64,000 nucleotides of DNA from Sipunculus nudus (GCA_026874595.1 CM049311.1:78444453-78508452); one strand, 5' to 3'; shown: positions 12,901 through 25,940, counted from the first letter of the stretch. The notes: a model not told the origin generated them from the sequence alone. A program made the numbers and translations.

Positions 12901-14547
12901 ACACTGACACATCTGAGATAACAGATGACAAGATTATCCTATGGGAAGGTATTTAGAAACAAAATGAGTTATAGTTTATGCAGATAAGATTCACAGTTTT
13001 GGAGATATGGCCAAAAAATGATATGTTGTAGTGGTTCAAGTACAGCTTCCCCTAGTGACCATATCCGAAAAATTAAACATACGTTTCGACATATTAGCGT
13101 ATGACAAAAGATGTACCAGTGACAAAAGGATTCCAGCAAACTGTAGTCTGTACAATGCTGTATGTAAGACGCAAGTACAAGCAAGTAGGCGAAATTGAGA
13201 ACACCTGACAAACAAACAGAAATACTGGCAAGGTGAGACAAGATTGAAACCAGATGACTCAACAAGGTTATGAAAAAGACCCATAGGAAAATAATAAGGT
13301 ATAATTTATGCAATTAAGGTTTATAGTTTTGGTGATATGGCTAAAACATGATATGCTGTAGTGGTTAAAGTGCAGCATCCCCTACTGGCCATATCCGGAA
13401 AGTGAAAAATCCGTTTCGAAATATTAGTGTAAGACAAGATATATCAGTTTCAAAAGGAATCCAAAACTGTGGCCTGTAGAATGCTATATGTGAGACGCAA
13501 AAACTAGCAAGCAGGCGAATATGAGGACATCTGACAAACAGACAAATACTGACAAGGTGAGACAAGATTGAGACCTGATGACTTACTAAGGGTATGGAGA
13601 AGACCGATGGGATAAAAATAAGCAACAGTTTTGTAATTAAGGTTAATAGTTTTTGAGACATGGCCAAAAAATGATATTTTTAGGGGGTTCGAGTGCAGCG
13701 CCCCCAAGCGGCCATATCCGGAAAATGAAAAATCTGTTTCGAGATGTTAGTGTAAGACATAAGATTTATCAGTTTCAAGATGATTCCTTCATACTTGTAG
13801 ACTCTAGACTATCATGAAGCGATATCTCGAAATATCTCGTTTGACGAGATATTGTACGGGATATTTCAAGACTTTAATACAATCAAATACTAATACTACT
13901 TGTATGCTGCCTGTTACAAAAAACTAGACCTCTGTAGCTTCAAAACTGAAAAAGGTAGAAAAAAGACCCCTTATTTTCGAATATCATGACCTTTTCCCAA
14001 AATGCGTAACCATGGTTACGGCAAATTTAAAGCCGCTACACACAAAATGAAAGGATGAGCTACATTTAAAGTATATACGACTAATAGTGACAGAGATATG
14101 AAGAAAAAACCGTTTTGCAAACTTTTGATGACCTTGATCTTGACCTTTGACTGATAATGACAATAAGACCTGAATATGATAATAAGACCTCTTATTTTTG
14201 AATATCATGAATGTTTCCCCAAAATGCGTTACCATGGTTACAGCAGATTTCAAACATATACACATGAAAAAAGGCCTTGGAATGACCAACAAAATGAGCT
14301 ATGAATGAAGTGAATACGACAATTTGTTACAAAGGTATGACGAAAATAAACCATCGACGTTTTTCGATGACCTGGACCTTTGCCCGAAGATCAATAGGCT
14401 TCGGGGAATTTTGGTTTTCTATCATCTGTATAAGTTTGAAAGTGATTGCTGTAAAACTGTGCTTTTTAGACTGGAGACAGACAAACAAACATCGTTACAA
14501 ACAAACAGACATACGGAACTGACCAACATGCTTGCAGAAATCGAAGA
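12900..14547 (-). repeat. Inverted array of the same ~330-bp Helitron-like family
   Basis: Units of about 325-333 bp recur in the opposite orientation to 10324-11657. A GATATGGCCAAAAAATGATA motif appears near 13003, 13336 and 13658, and CCGTTTCGAAATATTAG-type motifs near 13075, 13405 and 13730. The right edge mirrors the 5' end of the plus-strand element: on the minus strand it reads TCTTCGATTTCTGCAAGC starting at 14547 after an A. A second unit type built on AAAATGCGTTACCATGGTTA occurs at about 14000 and 14220. I could not find a convincing CTRR 3' end on this side. Confidence 0.6.
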
Positions 14548-15019
14548 TTTCCGGCAAGCACCAATAATTATAAAGAAACACAGAAAACAAACTTATTTGT
14601 CCTAGAAGAGCTCACCGACATCCGGTACGATACCTGTGCGGAATCGTGAGGGCCAAAACAGAACGGAAATCAGATAAACCGCCGTGACGAAGAAACCCCA
14701 ACTGCCTATTAACCAGGTACATATTTTGTCTTATTTCTACCAAGCTCACAGGGTACAGCATGTACACAAATATGTCGGCACACCATCATAAACATACGAC
14801 AGGTGAAACTTTGCTTTGACAAAAGAACATAATGCAGACCACACAACTACACCACTGTAGTAATTATACTTACAATCAATCATATTGATCCAATTATATC
14901 TGCATGTTTATACTTTACGCCATTGTTTTTCATTATCCTTCCTATTGCAGATTAATAGATTAATAAAAATTAAGTTTGATCATTCAAACATGGCTTAAAG
15001 CAGGAAGCCTTGGCTTTAA

Positions 15020-15716
15020 GGTACGCTCTTTACACAGCGCTTTAACTATAGGCCTACTTCCTATATCGTAAGCGCTGTTTGTTATGACCTCGTATCCTTA
15101 ATTGCAACACCAGAGGGGAGCACTGTATTTTTGTCCAATCAGATGAGACCTTGTGCTGAAAGACAGAGCCAAGCGAGGAATACACGGAGCAAATCATGAT
15201 GATTTCGTTTTGAGTGACAGCTCATCGCCCCGGTAACCACAGGCTCAGAGAGAATTGCCCCAGACGTGGTTTGCTTAGGGCCTTGGGCACATGGGATGCC
15301 CGGCCGGTGAGCTATAATTAAAACGAAACATAACAACAAAGGCTTAGGCTGTGTGCACACTTCGCTTGCTGGTTTCAGTTCTGCAGACAACAGATACATG
15401 TCTACGCTAACATAGTCATAATGTCATAATCGAATCGGTCTGTGATGCGAGAATACAGAGGGAGCAATTAAAATTCCACCGTAAACTGTCTTCAAACGGC
15501 GCTTGAAGCGCAGCAATGGGCGGAGCCATGATGCCTGTCGAGTGTTTGTTTATTGGCATCTGGTTGGCTGCTTATCACATTATACGCACGTTTCTTTCAG
15601 CGGACAACGAACCGCCATCTGGTGTCTAAATATATCATACACGGTCAAAGCTGGCAGCGTGAAAATCAATTGCTTCTTTAGAAGCGCAAGATTTTCGCTG
15701 CCTCGGGAGCGTAGCT
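15020..15716. mobile_element. TTAA-flanked MITE
   Basis: TTAA lies at 15016-15019 and 15717-15720. Inside are short inverted ends, GGTACGCTCTTTACACAGCG on the left and AGCTACGCTCCCGAGGCAGCG as the reverse complement of the right. The same two ends reappear joined together at 19868-19947, which confirms they are element termini. The interior (about 650 bp) shows no transposase frame. TTAA duplication fits piggyBac- or Kolobok-type transposition. Confidence 0.6.
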
Positions 15717-15720
15717 TTAA

Positions 15721-18480
15721 GGTGACAATAAAGGCTATCTAATAGGTTTTCTGAGGGTTCAGTTCAAGATCAAATGACCATAAAACACCGGTGTTTAAAA
15801 TACCCCTTTTCTGGTTAAGTAACGAGGCACACTGAAGTCAAATTCTGAACCTAAATCCAGGTAAACCCCCCCCCCCCCACACCCACACTTCCATACTTTT
15901 CAAATTAGAACTCATTATAAGTGCATTATTCCCAGCCACAACACTGTGGGAATGTATACTAGATCGATTCTTCATTGGCCCTTTCCGGATTGCCCTAGAA
16001 ATATTATGAGATTCCGTTCATGCTTAAGTTATGTTGTGAACAAACACACAAACGAGCGGTGATGATCGCATACCGTCCTGAGGGAGGCGATTGTCTCGGA
16101 CATTTTGTGACAGGAAAAGTGACAGCTTAATAATAATCATCATAATTAACATTACATTAATATTACTTTTGTAAATTATATTATGTATTGGATATTGTGT
16201 ATTGTAAAGTACATTAATAGTATATGGTAACGTTCTTGTTGTTGTTAACCTGTTGTCAGGTTACCTAAGTAAATGGATAACAAAATTGTCTAACAACACA
16301 AGAAAACACCTGAGGCGTTTATCTGAATTCGTAGCTTGTAATTACAAGAACCCGCCCCCAGTAACGTTAACCCCCGGTATTGTAAAAGGGATTGCAGATC
16401 ACCCCATCCCCTTATCAGAAGCGGGGGTAATCTGAAATCCCTACATTTGGCTCGAGCTATATTCGAGGAAACCAGAGACCTTGATCTTCAACTTCAAGAT
16501 CAAATAAGCTGAAATAAAAAAAATGTGAACCCCATTACTTTTGAAATATTGTATATTTTTTTCCAAAATTTGATAATACATTATTTCCACTAAGTTGAAA
16601 ACTGTTACTGTTTGAAAACCGGCGATCTTGATATTTAAAGTCAAAACAGCGGAACTATTGCTCATTGTTTCTTGAATTTCTTGTGAATAAGAAGCATTGC
16701 ATATTCTCTTTTCAAATTTGATACACAAGTCGTTTGAACCAAATCCTCGAACACAAGTGGCCTTAAATTGGCCCTCATCTTCAAGATCAAATTTTCAGAG
16801 ATCTAGGATTTTTGTGAACCCCACCATCATTATCATCATTTTTACCATAAAAAATGTATACTGTAACGAGAGGGACATTTTAGGTCATTAATTGAAGTCT
16901 TAAAGGTAGCTCTCTGTTAAAAATCATTTATTCTGACAAGAGCACACCTGCCTCGGTGAAAATAAAATATCAGCAAAATCAAAGGACAGTAAGGTAGTGA
17001 ATGACCTATTAAAAACCTGGCCATTGATAAACCATTTATTACAAGCCAAAATTGATGGTGGTGGAAGGCTGCTACAAGGGCGGACGACCGACTTAACATG
17101 TTTCCGGATCGCGTCAATCTGACGATATTTACATAACTTTTATTTCATTCACCAAGGGTGGATATTCGGTTATGAATCATGTCGGTAGACAGATTATAGT
17201 TTTTAACAGGTTATTAGGCAGGCTTTGTTTCTTCCACGACATAATCCAGCAGTACAGTGCATATAAATTAATAAATAGTATATAAAGTCTCATTTACTTT
17301 ATGGGATTTTCTTTTTAGCGAACATGTGAGCTTATGCTATGAAGCGGCATCACGGAAGTTTTATGAAAACGCTGGGCACTTGTTATATTTTACTAGGTTG
17401 AACTTCATTATTTTGAAATATATCATTATAACAGCCGCAAGAAAAGCTTTCTCCAGTGAAGCCAAAGGTCCATATTGTTAAACATTACGCAAAAAATATT
17501 TTTTTTTTTACAGAAATTCTTCTACTAATTGCAAAACATTTGGTGACCATACCAAACTTACACTGCTTTATATACACATCTGATTAGTATAATTAGCTTT
17601 AATAGACAAACTGATAAAGATAATGAATGTTAATAAAATGTTGATGTATTTTTGCTGGCAGCACCAATCAGCTCACTGCCAATATTTTGTCAATATTGGA
17701 TATATATTAAAATGTTTGTATAGACAGATGTATAGATAGATCTAGAGAGGAAGAGACAGATGTTTAGATGTATTAATGCATAGATAGACACAAAAAAAGA
17801 TAGATGTAAAAAAAAAAAACGACTATACCTGCAGTATATTCTAAAACGCGGGTTTGTGTTTATGCTGAAAATCATGTTTTAATTTTTCACCGCGGAATAC
17901 TTATCCGTATAGACAATTTATTTTTTTTATCCACCAACCAATGTTAACCTTTAAAAGAAGGTTCTTTGGATTTGGTGATAGTCGGATGGTCTTGATAGTC
18001 ACCAGGGGATTTATTTTCAATTACCCACAAGATATATAGGTTTTAGTAAGACTATGAACACACATTATTCTAAGTATAATACACGCCTTTTTCAGACCAA
18101 CCCAGCCAACAAAAGAAACTCTTGATTGCACGAATTTTTCTCTACTCCTAATTAAACTAATTAAATCTTTATGGAAATTAATTAACCAAATATTCTTGTG
18201 ACTATATCATGTTCACTTCCATGGAATTTAAATCAAAGAACATAAATTCCTTGCCCCTTATCAAAACTTTACCAAAAAAATATAATTTATATATAATACA
18301 GTAAAGTTAATTAAATATCTCAATCCCAGCAATATCTATTATTGTGAGTGCTATTCTCAGATTTTCCGTAAATGTTAGCCGTGCCAGGTTAACCATAATT
18401 CAATAGTTTAATATCCTCGATTTTAAATTAATACAATTCTGCGTGGGCTGTCGTTGAATTCATCGAGTTACGGACACTGT
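15721..18480. other. Gene-free region
   Basis: No convincing gene. There is a C run at 15867-15878, AT-rich tracts, and a short stretch at about 17310-17350 (AGCGAACATGTGAGCTTATG) that recurs at 18571, marking an old dispersed repeat. Confidence 0.4.
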
Positions 18481-18539
18481 TAAAGGAAATGGCCTTCGTG
18501 GATTAAGGTATGTCTCATATATTTAAGCCAGGAAAAATA

Positions 18540-19450
18540 TCACCAGATCGTGACCAGCAAACAATTTTAGCGAATCTGTGAGCTTATGTAATGGCGCAGT
18601 GTCGTCCGTCCACCGTCCACCGTCGTCCCAACGTTAAAACCCATGCTATCTCAGAAGCCGACAGAGCTAGCAGCTCCAAATGGCATTTAAGAATCATACA
18701 CATGTCAAACTTCATTGGATTGAGCTGATGTTTTTGGTATCTGCATTAACTTAGATTTAATAGGGGAAAAGCTTTTAAATCTTAAAAAATCTTCTTCGAA
18801 GCCGTCCAGCCAAATTGTCTTATGTTTCACAGAAATAATTCCAGAAACATTATTTCTCAAGTTTGTTAAAATGGTTCTAGTTCGGCGATTGCAGATGTTA
18901 CAGAAAGTTAAACTTAGTCATCTGTCCAGAAAAGCATTCTAAAATTACAATATCAGATATCAATACCAAATTTATGCCAGTGTTGGTCACATGAGTCATA
19001 TCTGAAATTGAGGTATTGGTGGCGCCACTTAAACCGTCCTATTTTGTACGGGCATCATCAGTGTCTGTATCATCCTGAGGGCTACAAAAAACTTCTTCTT
19101 TGAATCCATATGGCCAACCTGTTTGATATCGCACAGAAATGATCCCAGGGTAGTGCTTTCTGAAGTTTGTTCATATGGTTTCAGTTCAGTGACTTCTGGC
19201 TGAGTTGTTGAAAGCTTAATTTAATCAGATGCCATAACAGCCCATTTTACCTCCGTGGCTTCAAAGATCTTCTTCTCAAAAACCGCCAGGCCAAATTCTC
19301 AAATCTCACATATTAATTATCTTCAGATGTTGATCATTCAAGTTTGTTCAAAATGTCTTGATTCAGAAATTTTTGGCAGAGTTACGGGGTGCTGAACTTA
19401 GCCAGTTTGCTTTATCTTCCCATATGAGTTATAAACCTGCAAAACGTTTT
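18540..19450. repeat. Old tandem or dispersed repeat, about three diverged units
   Basis: A block beginning CTTCTTC followed by CCAGCCAAATT-like sequence and then CACAGAAAT, AGTTTGTT and a TTCAGTTCAGTGA-like motif recurs near 18790, 19092 and 19267. Divergence is high. It opens with GTCGTCCGTCCACCGTCC near 18602. No coding frame. Confidence 0.5.
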
Positions 19451-19867
19451 TTGACTGACGCCACTGAAGCATTTAGCATTTTTTAAAATATTTTACAAGA
19501 ATAATCACCACAATAATTCTTATACTAATTGTCGTTAATGGTTCCACCTGAATGATTTTAGGCTGAATGATGAAGATTGAATTGAGTCATTTTATCATAT
19601 ATGTAAGTAGTGAGTAGCAGTTACATCTAGCCTGGCACTAGTTTATCAGCATCTATTACATCATGCCATAAGACATTTAGCTTTCAGGTTATCCGTGGTT
19701 AAAATTGACAAGAATGTTTTTTAAAGCTTTTAAAAAGTTAGATTTGTGAATCAATTCGTTATTATACCAGGCAATCTTAACAAATAACAACCATGGTTTT
19801 ACAGCTCTCTCTGGCTATATAAGGACGGCTGGCCATGGATTATATATAATTGGTATCCATACTCTAC

Positions 19868-19947
19868 TTACGCTCTTTACACAGCGCTTTTAGGCCTATA
19901 GGCCTAGTACTTAGAAGCGCAAGATTTCCCCTGCCTCGGGAGCGTAT
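19868..19947. mobile_element. 80-bp internal-deletion derivative of the 15.0-kb MITE
   Basis: TTACGCTCTTTACACAGCGC on the left and AGAAGCGCAAGATTTCCCC...GGGAGCGTA on the right match the two ends of the element at 15020-15716. Only about 30 bp lie between them, including a GGCCTATAGGCCT palindrome. No TTAA is evident on the right side. Confidence 0.65.
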
Positions 19948-20082
19948 GCTCAACTTTATTCAAGAATTTGCCAACAATAAGATGTATCTATCTTATAATT
20001 TTGCATTCAGTATGCACCTGCAATCATTTTTTATATATTCCTATTTTCTTTTTTTTATATATAAATAGGCAGCTGAAAGTTT

Positions 20083-21880
20083 TTTTTTCAAGTAGGGACC
20101 ACTTTGTGTACAGATGGCAGTACTTGGTTAACCATTGGCAAGTGGCCAAGATTTGCAAGTGCCTGGATGTGTGCCATTGGCCAAGATCATGTCAGCTCTA
20201 TAAATAGCTTTTGCACAGTGCCAGGATTGGGAGAGGCCTATGTGCTGAAGTCTTACTACTATAACAGCTTGTAGTGGTGTTTTCATGGTGAACAGAATTG
20301 TATCATTTTAAACAAGTCAACGCATGTCTGTTTAATTCAATGTTATTTCAAGTAGGGACCTTGAAATTTGAAATCTTTCTCGTGAACCAGACGGCTGGTG
20401 CCACCTACCTTTGTTTTGTAAAAATTAATAAATGCCCTTTTCTCAGAAGTGATTCGCAGTATGGCCTGAAGTTGTGCACATCCATAGATCTTGGATCATT
20501 CCCTCTAGTACTCACGACTGTTGTCACCATCTACAATCATTTTCACGTGGTGTCTTACCGTACATTTAATTTGTTTGAAAATTGCTCATATATCAGGAGT
20601 GGGTCAATTTATTTGTCTGAAATTTACCATGTTCGTCCATTTTGGAAAGTTTTCTCGTGAACCAGACAAGTGGCACCACTTACCTTTCCGATTTGTTGAA
20701 TAAATTAATGTTCTTTTTTTCAGGAGAGATTTGCAGTATTAGCCTCAGGTGGTGTAACCAACAATCATGATTAGGAGGCAGACATCCATCTCACTCTTCT
20801 TACCCTTACCACTCTATCCATGCCTCACTTCACCTGTACTACTCACTTTCAACTATCTGTATATACTTGTTCCATGCCTCTTTGCACCTAGACGAAGAGT
20901 GATTTGAAGACTGAAAGTGTGTAGGAACTGTTACGGAACCTAATATCAACAGATCACGTGGTCGTAACGAGCATAAATTTTGTTACGGAGACAAAAAATA
21001 TCAGATTCTGTAACAATAGGCACGTGAAATGTCTAGGGGAATGAATTAAGAAGTCAGTGGTTTTTTTTGTTAACAAATAATTATCAATTATTCTTAAAAC
21101 AACCCTTACATTACAATACACTAAATCAATACTGTTACACAGTATAACAACAGTGCAACAGCAAATCAATACAATTACACAGTATAATAAATAAAGTGTA
21201 CATATCCTGGATACCCCCACTGTCATAGCGACAACAAGTCCTTTACAATGTAAAATCCAGATGAACAGTTCACATAAATCTTCTTAGAGAATAATAGTCC
21301 AATTCAATTACACAATTAATCTGTTGAAATCCACAAGTGAAGTTCTTGTAATAATTTCGAAAGCAAACTGGAGACAGGCCGCATAAAATCTGCATAGAGT
21401 TCGTAGAGTCCCTGACTCTACTGCAGTTATCGGATAGGTCCAAAACTGACTCTCACTCTTCCGTGTCCGCTGGAATATTTCTCTCTTCTCCCCGGCTCTC
21501 AAACACAGCCCCTATTTATTAATTTTCATCCGAAAATTCTAGAAACTTCTGTTTCACGAACAATCGAAAGAACCCAACAATACATAATACACACGCCCAA
21601 AGAATATTACAAGACGCGCTCATAGAGCGCGACAATCAGCATGAGCACTGTGTTTCTACACGTCAGACGCCACACGTGGGCCGACCCGGCTCGCGCGTCT
21701 CCCATGGCATTGGACAATGCTTGCGCTACACAGACACATGCAAGACTGCTGCACACAATACAAGAGACATCTGTAACATAACATACATCTTAAATGGCTT
21801 TCTCGTACACAAGACTGGTGGTGCCACTTACATTCATTTTTGTTTTGTGTGCACCTATGCCAGTATTTCAGCAGTGACGT
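20083..21880 (+). repeat. ~265-bp tandem repeat interrupted by a solo LTR
   Basis: TTTCAAGTAGGGACC occurs near 20086 and 20347. CTCGTGAACCAGAC followed by GTGGCACCACTTACC-like sequence occurs near 20380, 20654 and, after the LTR, near 21803. Spacing is about 261-272 bp before the insertion. The solo LTR at 20929-21778 therefore entered an existing array. Open frames here (for example 20298-20660) vary between units and show no known domain. Confidence 0.55.
20929..21778 (-). mobile_element. Solo LTR of the Ty3 family
   Basis: It runs from TGTTACGGAACC to CATCTGTAACA, 850 bp, same orientation as copy 1 but from a diverged subfamily. Flanks are GAAC on the left and TAAC on the right, a plausible decayed 4-bp target duplication. 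No internal sequence remains, consistent with LTR-LTR recombination. Confidence 0.85.
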
Positions 21881-21899
21881 TTGTGTAATTGGTGCATGC

Positions 21900-22631
21900 T
21901 ATCGGGTGCAAAATGTTCAGTGCTTGAATTGTACAGATACAGTCACATATCTACTTGAAAAGTAACGGTCCTGCATGAATGAATTAAACCTGATGTATAT
22001 CCAGTTGCACAGGTTCGCATTAGGCCTTAAGGTTTTGTTTTTCATTGCGTTTAATGAGTTTCAATGAGTTACATTTGCAAAGTGTGCTATATATCCATGT
22101 CATATCGACAAATAGTGTATATGATCAGTCATTCTTCAGAATAACATTAGAATTATCCTGATACTTAAGAAGAAGGACATTTACAATGTATTTTCCCTAT
22201 TTTGTGGCGCAAATTTCCTTAAACACCAATTAAATGCCGTGTTTCAAAAAGGAGTAAAATAGCAAAACGATTGATCACATTATACGGTATCCCCTTTTTT
22301 CACAACACTGTGGTTATCGGTCATTGAATGCTCCAATAAAAAATAAATCATGCAGGTTTTATAGATCAGAAATGTTTAAGGAAAGCATTTTTATTTCTTG
22401 TTAGATTCTGAAGCCAAACTGTTCTCTGTTATTTTATTTTCATATATCTTCAGTATTGCTCACATTTTGATTTAAAATTTCCTACACCGAAGTGGGGAAG
22501 GTGTCCCCACAACCGGTTCACACAGCAGATAGTACCAGTTCACTGAAAACGCTTTTCCGCTTGTCCCAACCCCGCACCACGCCTAATCCCCTCACCCGGT
22601 AAACACTATTGCAATTCACTGTAAACGCCTG

Positions 22632-22663
<32 letters not shown>

Positions 22664-23550
22664 GGGAAAGGAGGGGGGGGGGGTAAATGTAGTAAAGCCC
22701 AATACAAGGTCATATGTGTGTTAAAAGTGTGGGTGCCCCCCCCCCCCCCCCCCAGACAGAGCGAATGGGAGGAAGTCCAGCTGTTAAGAGAAGAATTGTG
22801 CAAAAAGTAAAAGAAGCATGAAACTTGGCATAATAGTTGGCCAAACCATACTTGACATTTTCAGATATAGGGCCAAGCGGAATTCATCCGATCTTGGTCA
22901 AAATCCAAGATGGCGGCCGCCGGATTATCAAATATCAATACATTCGGTTATATTTGTCGTAGAATGCTTTCCAAGTGCACTATTTCTATGTTTTTGGGGT
23001 CGAAAAATTCATTTATAAGGGTTTAAAGTCTGTAAAATGACTCTGTGAATGAATCCTGGCTCTGTTTATATTGAAATTGTCCTACATTTTCCCTTGTTTA
23101 CTAGCACAATGGATAGCCAACATTATTTGTCGAGTTCCGCACAGTAGTCGCATACATTGTGATCGATGTCAAATGAAAGTGTCATTTGCTGGCTTTGGTT
23201 TGTCTGCTTTGTAATGAATTCGGATGCTTTAATAGTAGAACAATTTCTATTGTAATGTTTCTTCCTTTCTTTCTTTTACTTCCCCTTTATTTGCATGCTT
23301 ATAAATATAATTCCTTTGAAGAGGTGAAGGGTGCAAAAAACTTATCTGTCGAAATCTGCAATGAAATTAGGATCGAACTTAATATGTCCGTAAACACTTA
23401 CCATAAGAATATTTGAAACCTACATATATGTATTAGATTTTAAGATCAGCATTCATGTAAACCCTTGTTAGGGCAATTGGGATATATCAAATGCATAAAT
23501 CCAACTGTGCTGACATTTAACATATATATTAATTTTTCAATGTAATGGAA
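21900..23550. other. Gene-free region with long homopolymer C/G tracts
   Basis: Runs of C at 22633-22653 and 22736-22753 flank a G run at 22673-22683. At 22800-22925 is an inverted copy of the repeat seen at 26750-27330 (AAATCCAAGATGGCGGCCGC and a TATAGGGCCAAGC motif). No gene seen. Confidence 0.5.
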
Positions 23551-23551
23551 T

Positions 23552-23716
23552 GGACAATTGAGTGGTAAAACGCTCGGCTATCTCCACTGGCGCCCCTATT
23601 CCTATTGGGTTATAATGGCCCATCCAAGGTGGGTGAATTCCTCCTTGTCCTTCGCTTTCCTTCACCTTTGTATATATACCACCGAACGCCACCATCCGAG
23701 CCATGGAGAGTGGCTT
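23552..23716 (+). mobile_element. tRNA-derived SINE, family A, copy 1
   Basis: The head GGACAATTGAGTGGTAAAACGCTCGGC resembles the 5' half of a Leu/Ser-type tRNA, with AGTGGTAAAACGC as an A-box-like segment. It is followed by CACTGGCG and ends in ACCGAACGCCACCATCCGAGCC. Head and end recur on the minus strand at 26366-26521 and 27716-27875. The B-box region is decayed in this copy. Confidence 0.55.
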
Positions 23717-24347
23717 GTAATAGTAATTACCACTAACTGTACAACCCATATTAATTATATATTATAATAAAATAAATTAGACAATCCATATAATATAAAG
23801 TTTATCCTGCTTATAACTTTTATATCAGACTGGATGCGTGCGTGGCAGGATACAGACCTATGTAAGAAGCTCACACCTGTCAGCTGTATAGATTCCGTCT
23901 GTGTGTTCCTACTGAAATTGTACTAAAATTCCCTTTTTCATCAGTACACCCAACGGTAAACTGGATAAAATTTGCGGAATATTGCACTTTTAAATGAAAG
24001 TGTCATTTGCTGGGGTAGGTTTTATTATATTAATATTTAATATCTGACTTCCTCTGTTTGAAATCCCTTTATTTGCATGCTAACGCATGTATTAACTGCT
24101 TTGCCGAGGTAAGGGATGAAAGAAAATTAGGTATCCTGTCTGGTATCAGTGGGAGCTTCATATATCATGAAGAATAGGCAGGGTTTTCGAAAATCTACAA
24201 ACATGATATTTAATGTTACCATCAAATTAACATTCATGTAAATCTTGATTAGTGTAATTAAAAATCAAATAGTTCTGCTGAAATTTAATTTACATGTTCT
24301 AGTTAAAAGTATTTGAACACCATGTCTGTTTAAAAGGAAAGACTTTA

Positions 24348-24665
24348 GGCCAAAAAAATAAAAGGGTTTGGTTCTCAGGCACTTTTTTTCAGAAATCAAT
24401 GCGGGCGGGCGGTATTTTATTTTTGACCTTTTTTTTTGTATGTTTCGATAAAAATTCATATGATCAGGGAAAAGCATGTAAATGACAGGTTTCTTCTTGC
24501 TAAACAGGCAAAAGCACTACATAACAAAGAAAATCGTATCGAAATTGTATTATTTTACCATTTTGAATGTTTGAATGATGAAATCAATATAAAAATGTTT
24601 GATGCGGGGGTTAAAATTGACGCGGGCGGTGCCTGAGAACCATACCTTTAATTTTTTTTTTGGCC
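24348..24665. mobile_element. 318-bp MITE with long terminal inverted repeats and TTA duplication
   Basis: The left end GGCCAAAAAAATAAAAGGG then TTTGGTTCTCAGGCAC is mirrored at the right end, which ends GTGCCTGAGAACCATACC then TTTTTTTGGCC. The inverted repeats span about 40 bp. TTA flanks both sides (24345-24347 and 24666-24668). A 3-bp TTA duplication with GGCC-type ends suggests the PIF/Harbinger group. GCGGGCGG motifs lie just inside both repeats. No transposase. Confidence 0.7.
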
Positions 24666-24669
24666 TTAT

Positions 24670-25940
24670 TTAAAATGAATTTGGAGTACATGTGTGCATG
24701 ACAAGATACGATCTTATGTAGAAGCTCACACCTGTGTGCTGTGTGGATTCTAAGATTCTTTTGCAATGAACTGATGGCTTTCAGACTGTATGTTGGCAAG
24801 AAAACAGAATCCACACACATTAGAGGTGCGCAACATGTTGCTGTATGCTGCCTTTGTACTAGGGTGATGAATGCATGAAATAACATTCATGCAGTTTTCT
24901 AATTTTGTGATACGGTGACAATGCAGACTTAAGACTGCATGATCGTAGGAAAGAACCGACACATGTGTCAGTAAAGTATCCCTGCCATTTGCTGTGATGC
25001 AATGTTTGTGATATAAAACTTGTTCCTTCCAAAGGAGTTGCCATTAAAATTCACTTTGCATAATGCGTTGGTGTCAACAAAATACTTTCATTTGCTGACA
25101 TTATGCACATTTGTAGATTTTTGTAGTACATGCATATATCGTTAGAAATATTCACCACATGTATGAGTCGGTGCTGCCAGGTTCAAGCTAGCTGATCTTT
25201 CATGGATGGATGCTAAGAAAATGGTACAGCAAGACGGAAGATAGAAAGTCTAATTCACAAAACAAGATTGAAAAAATATAATGCACCCTCCGGGTCCAGA
25301 CATGCATTCTTTCTTCATTAACTTGACTACCTAAAAATTCAGTACAAAGTTTGGTTTGAGTTTTTATCGACTTGATTGGTGATTGTAACTTTGCTGTGCA
25401 TTAAGCTTCTGAGCTCTGGCAACCATTGTACTTTCCCTTTATGTCAGTTTTATGCCCAAATGCAGAATGCTTTGGAAACTTGTATTTCATACCATTCGCT
25501 TCATGAAGTAAACATATATTAATGAGGAGAGAATACTTCTGAATATTATTACTGAACAGAACAGTTTATTACATTATTTTTTTGTAATATTGCCAGCAAA
25601 TTTTATAACCTTGCCTGAATATTTTCTTTTATATTTTGCAGGACAAGAGCGTTTTTCTTCTAGTAAAACGCCCACAATTCCAACTTACTATCGGTTCTTT
25701 TTATCTTATGTGCAAAGTTCAGTCCGACCTACAATCTTGCATTCTGTGCACATGAAGATAAATTATTTCAATAAATGAAGCAAATATTCATTATTTCTAA
25801 TTATCACTTGGAAATGCAAAGTTAACTTATTGGTAAGGATCATAAACCAGCTTATCAATGTAGAAGGTAAATGGCGAACTGCACAAATGTCTACAAATGT
25901 CCAGATTCTGTCATGCACCATCACCACAGTACAAAGATAG
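24670..25940. other. Gene-free region
   Basis: Nothing recognisable apart from AT-rich sequence. Short open frames on the minus strand near 24611-25044 overlap each other in different frames and show no domain. Confidence 0.4.

Noticed and set aside
13900-13930. CTAG near 13924 as the Helitron 3' end of the minus-strand block
   Set aside because: No hairpin precedes it on the minus strand.
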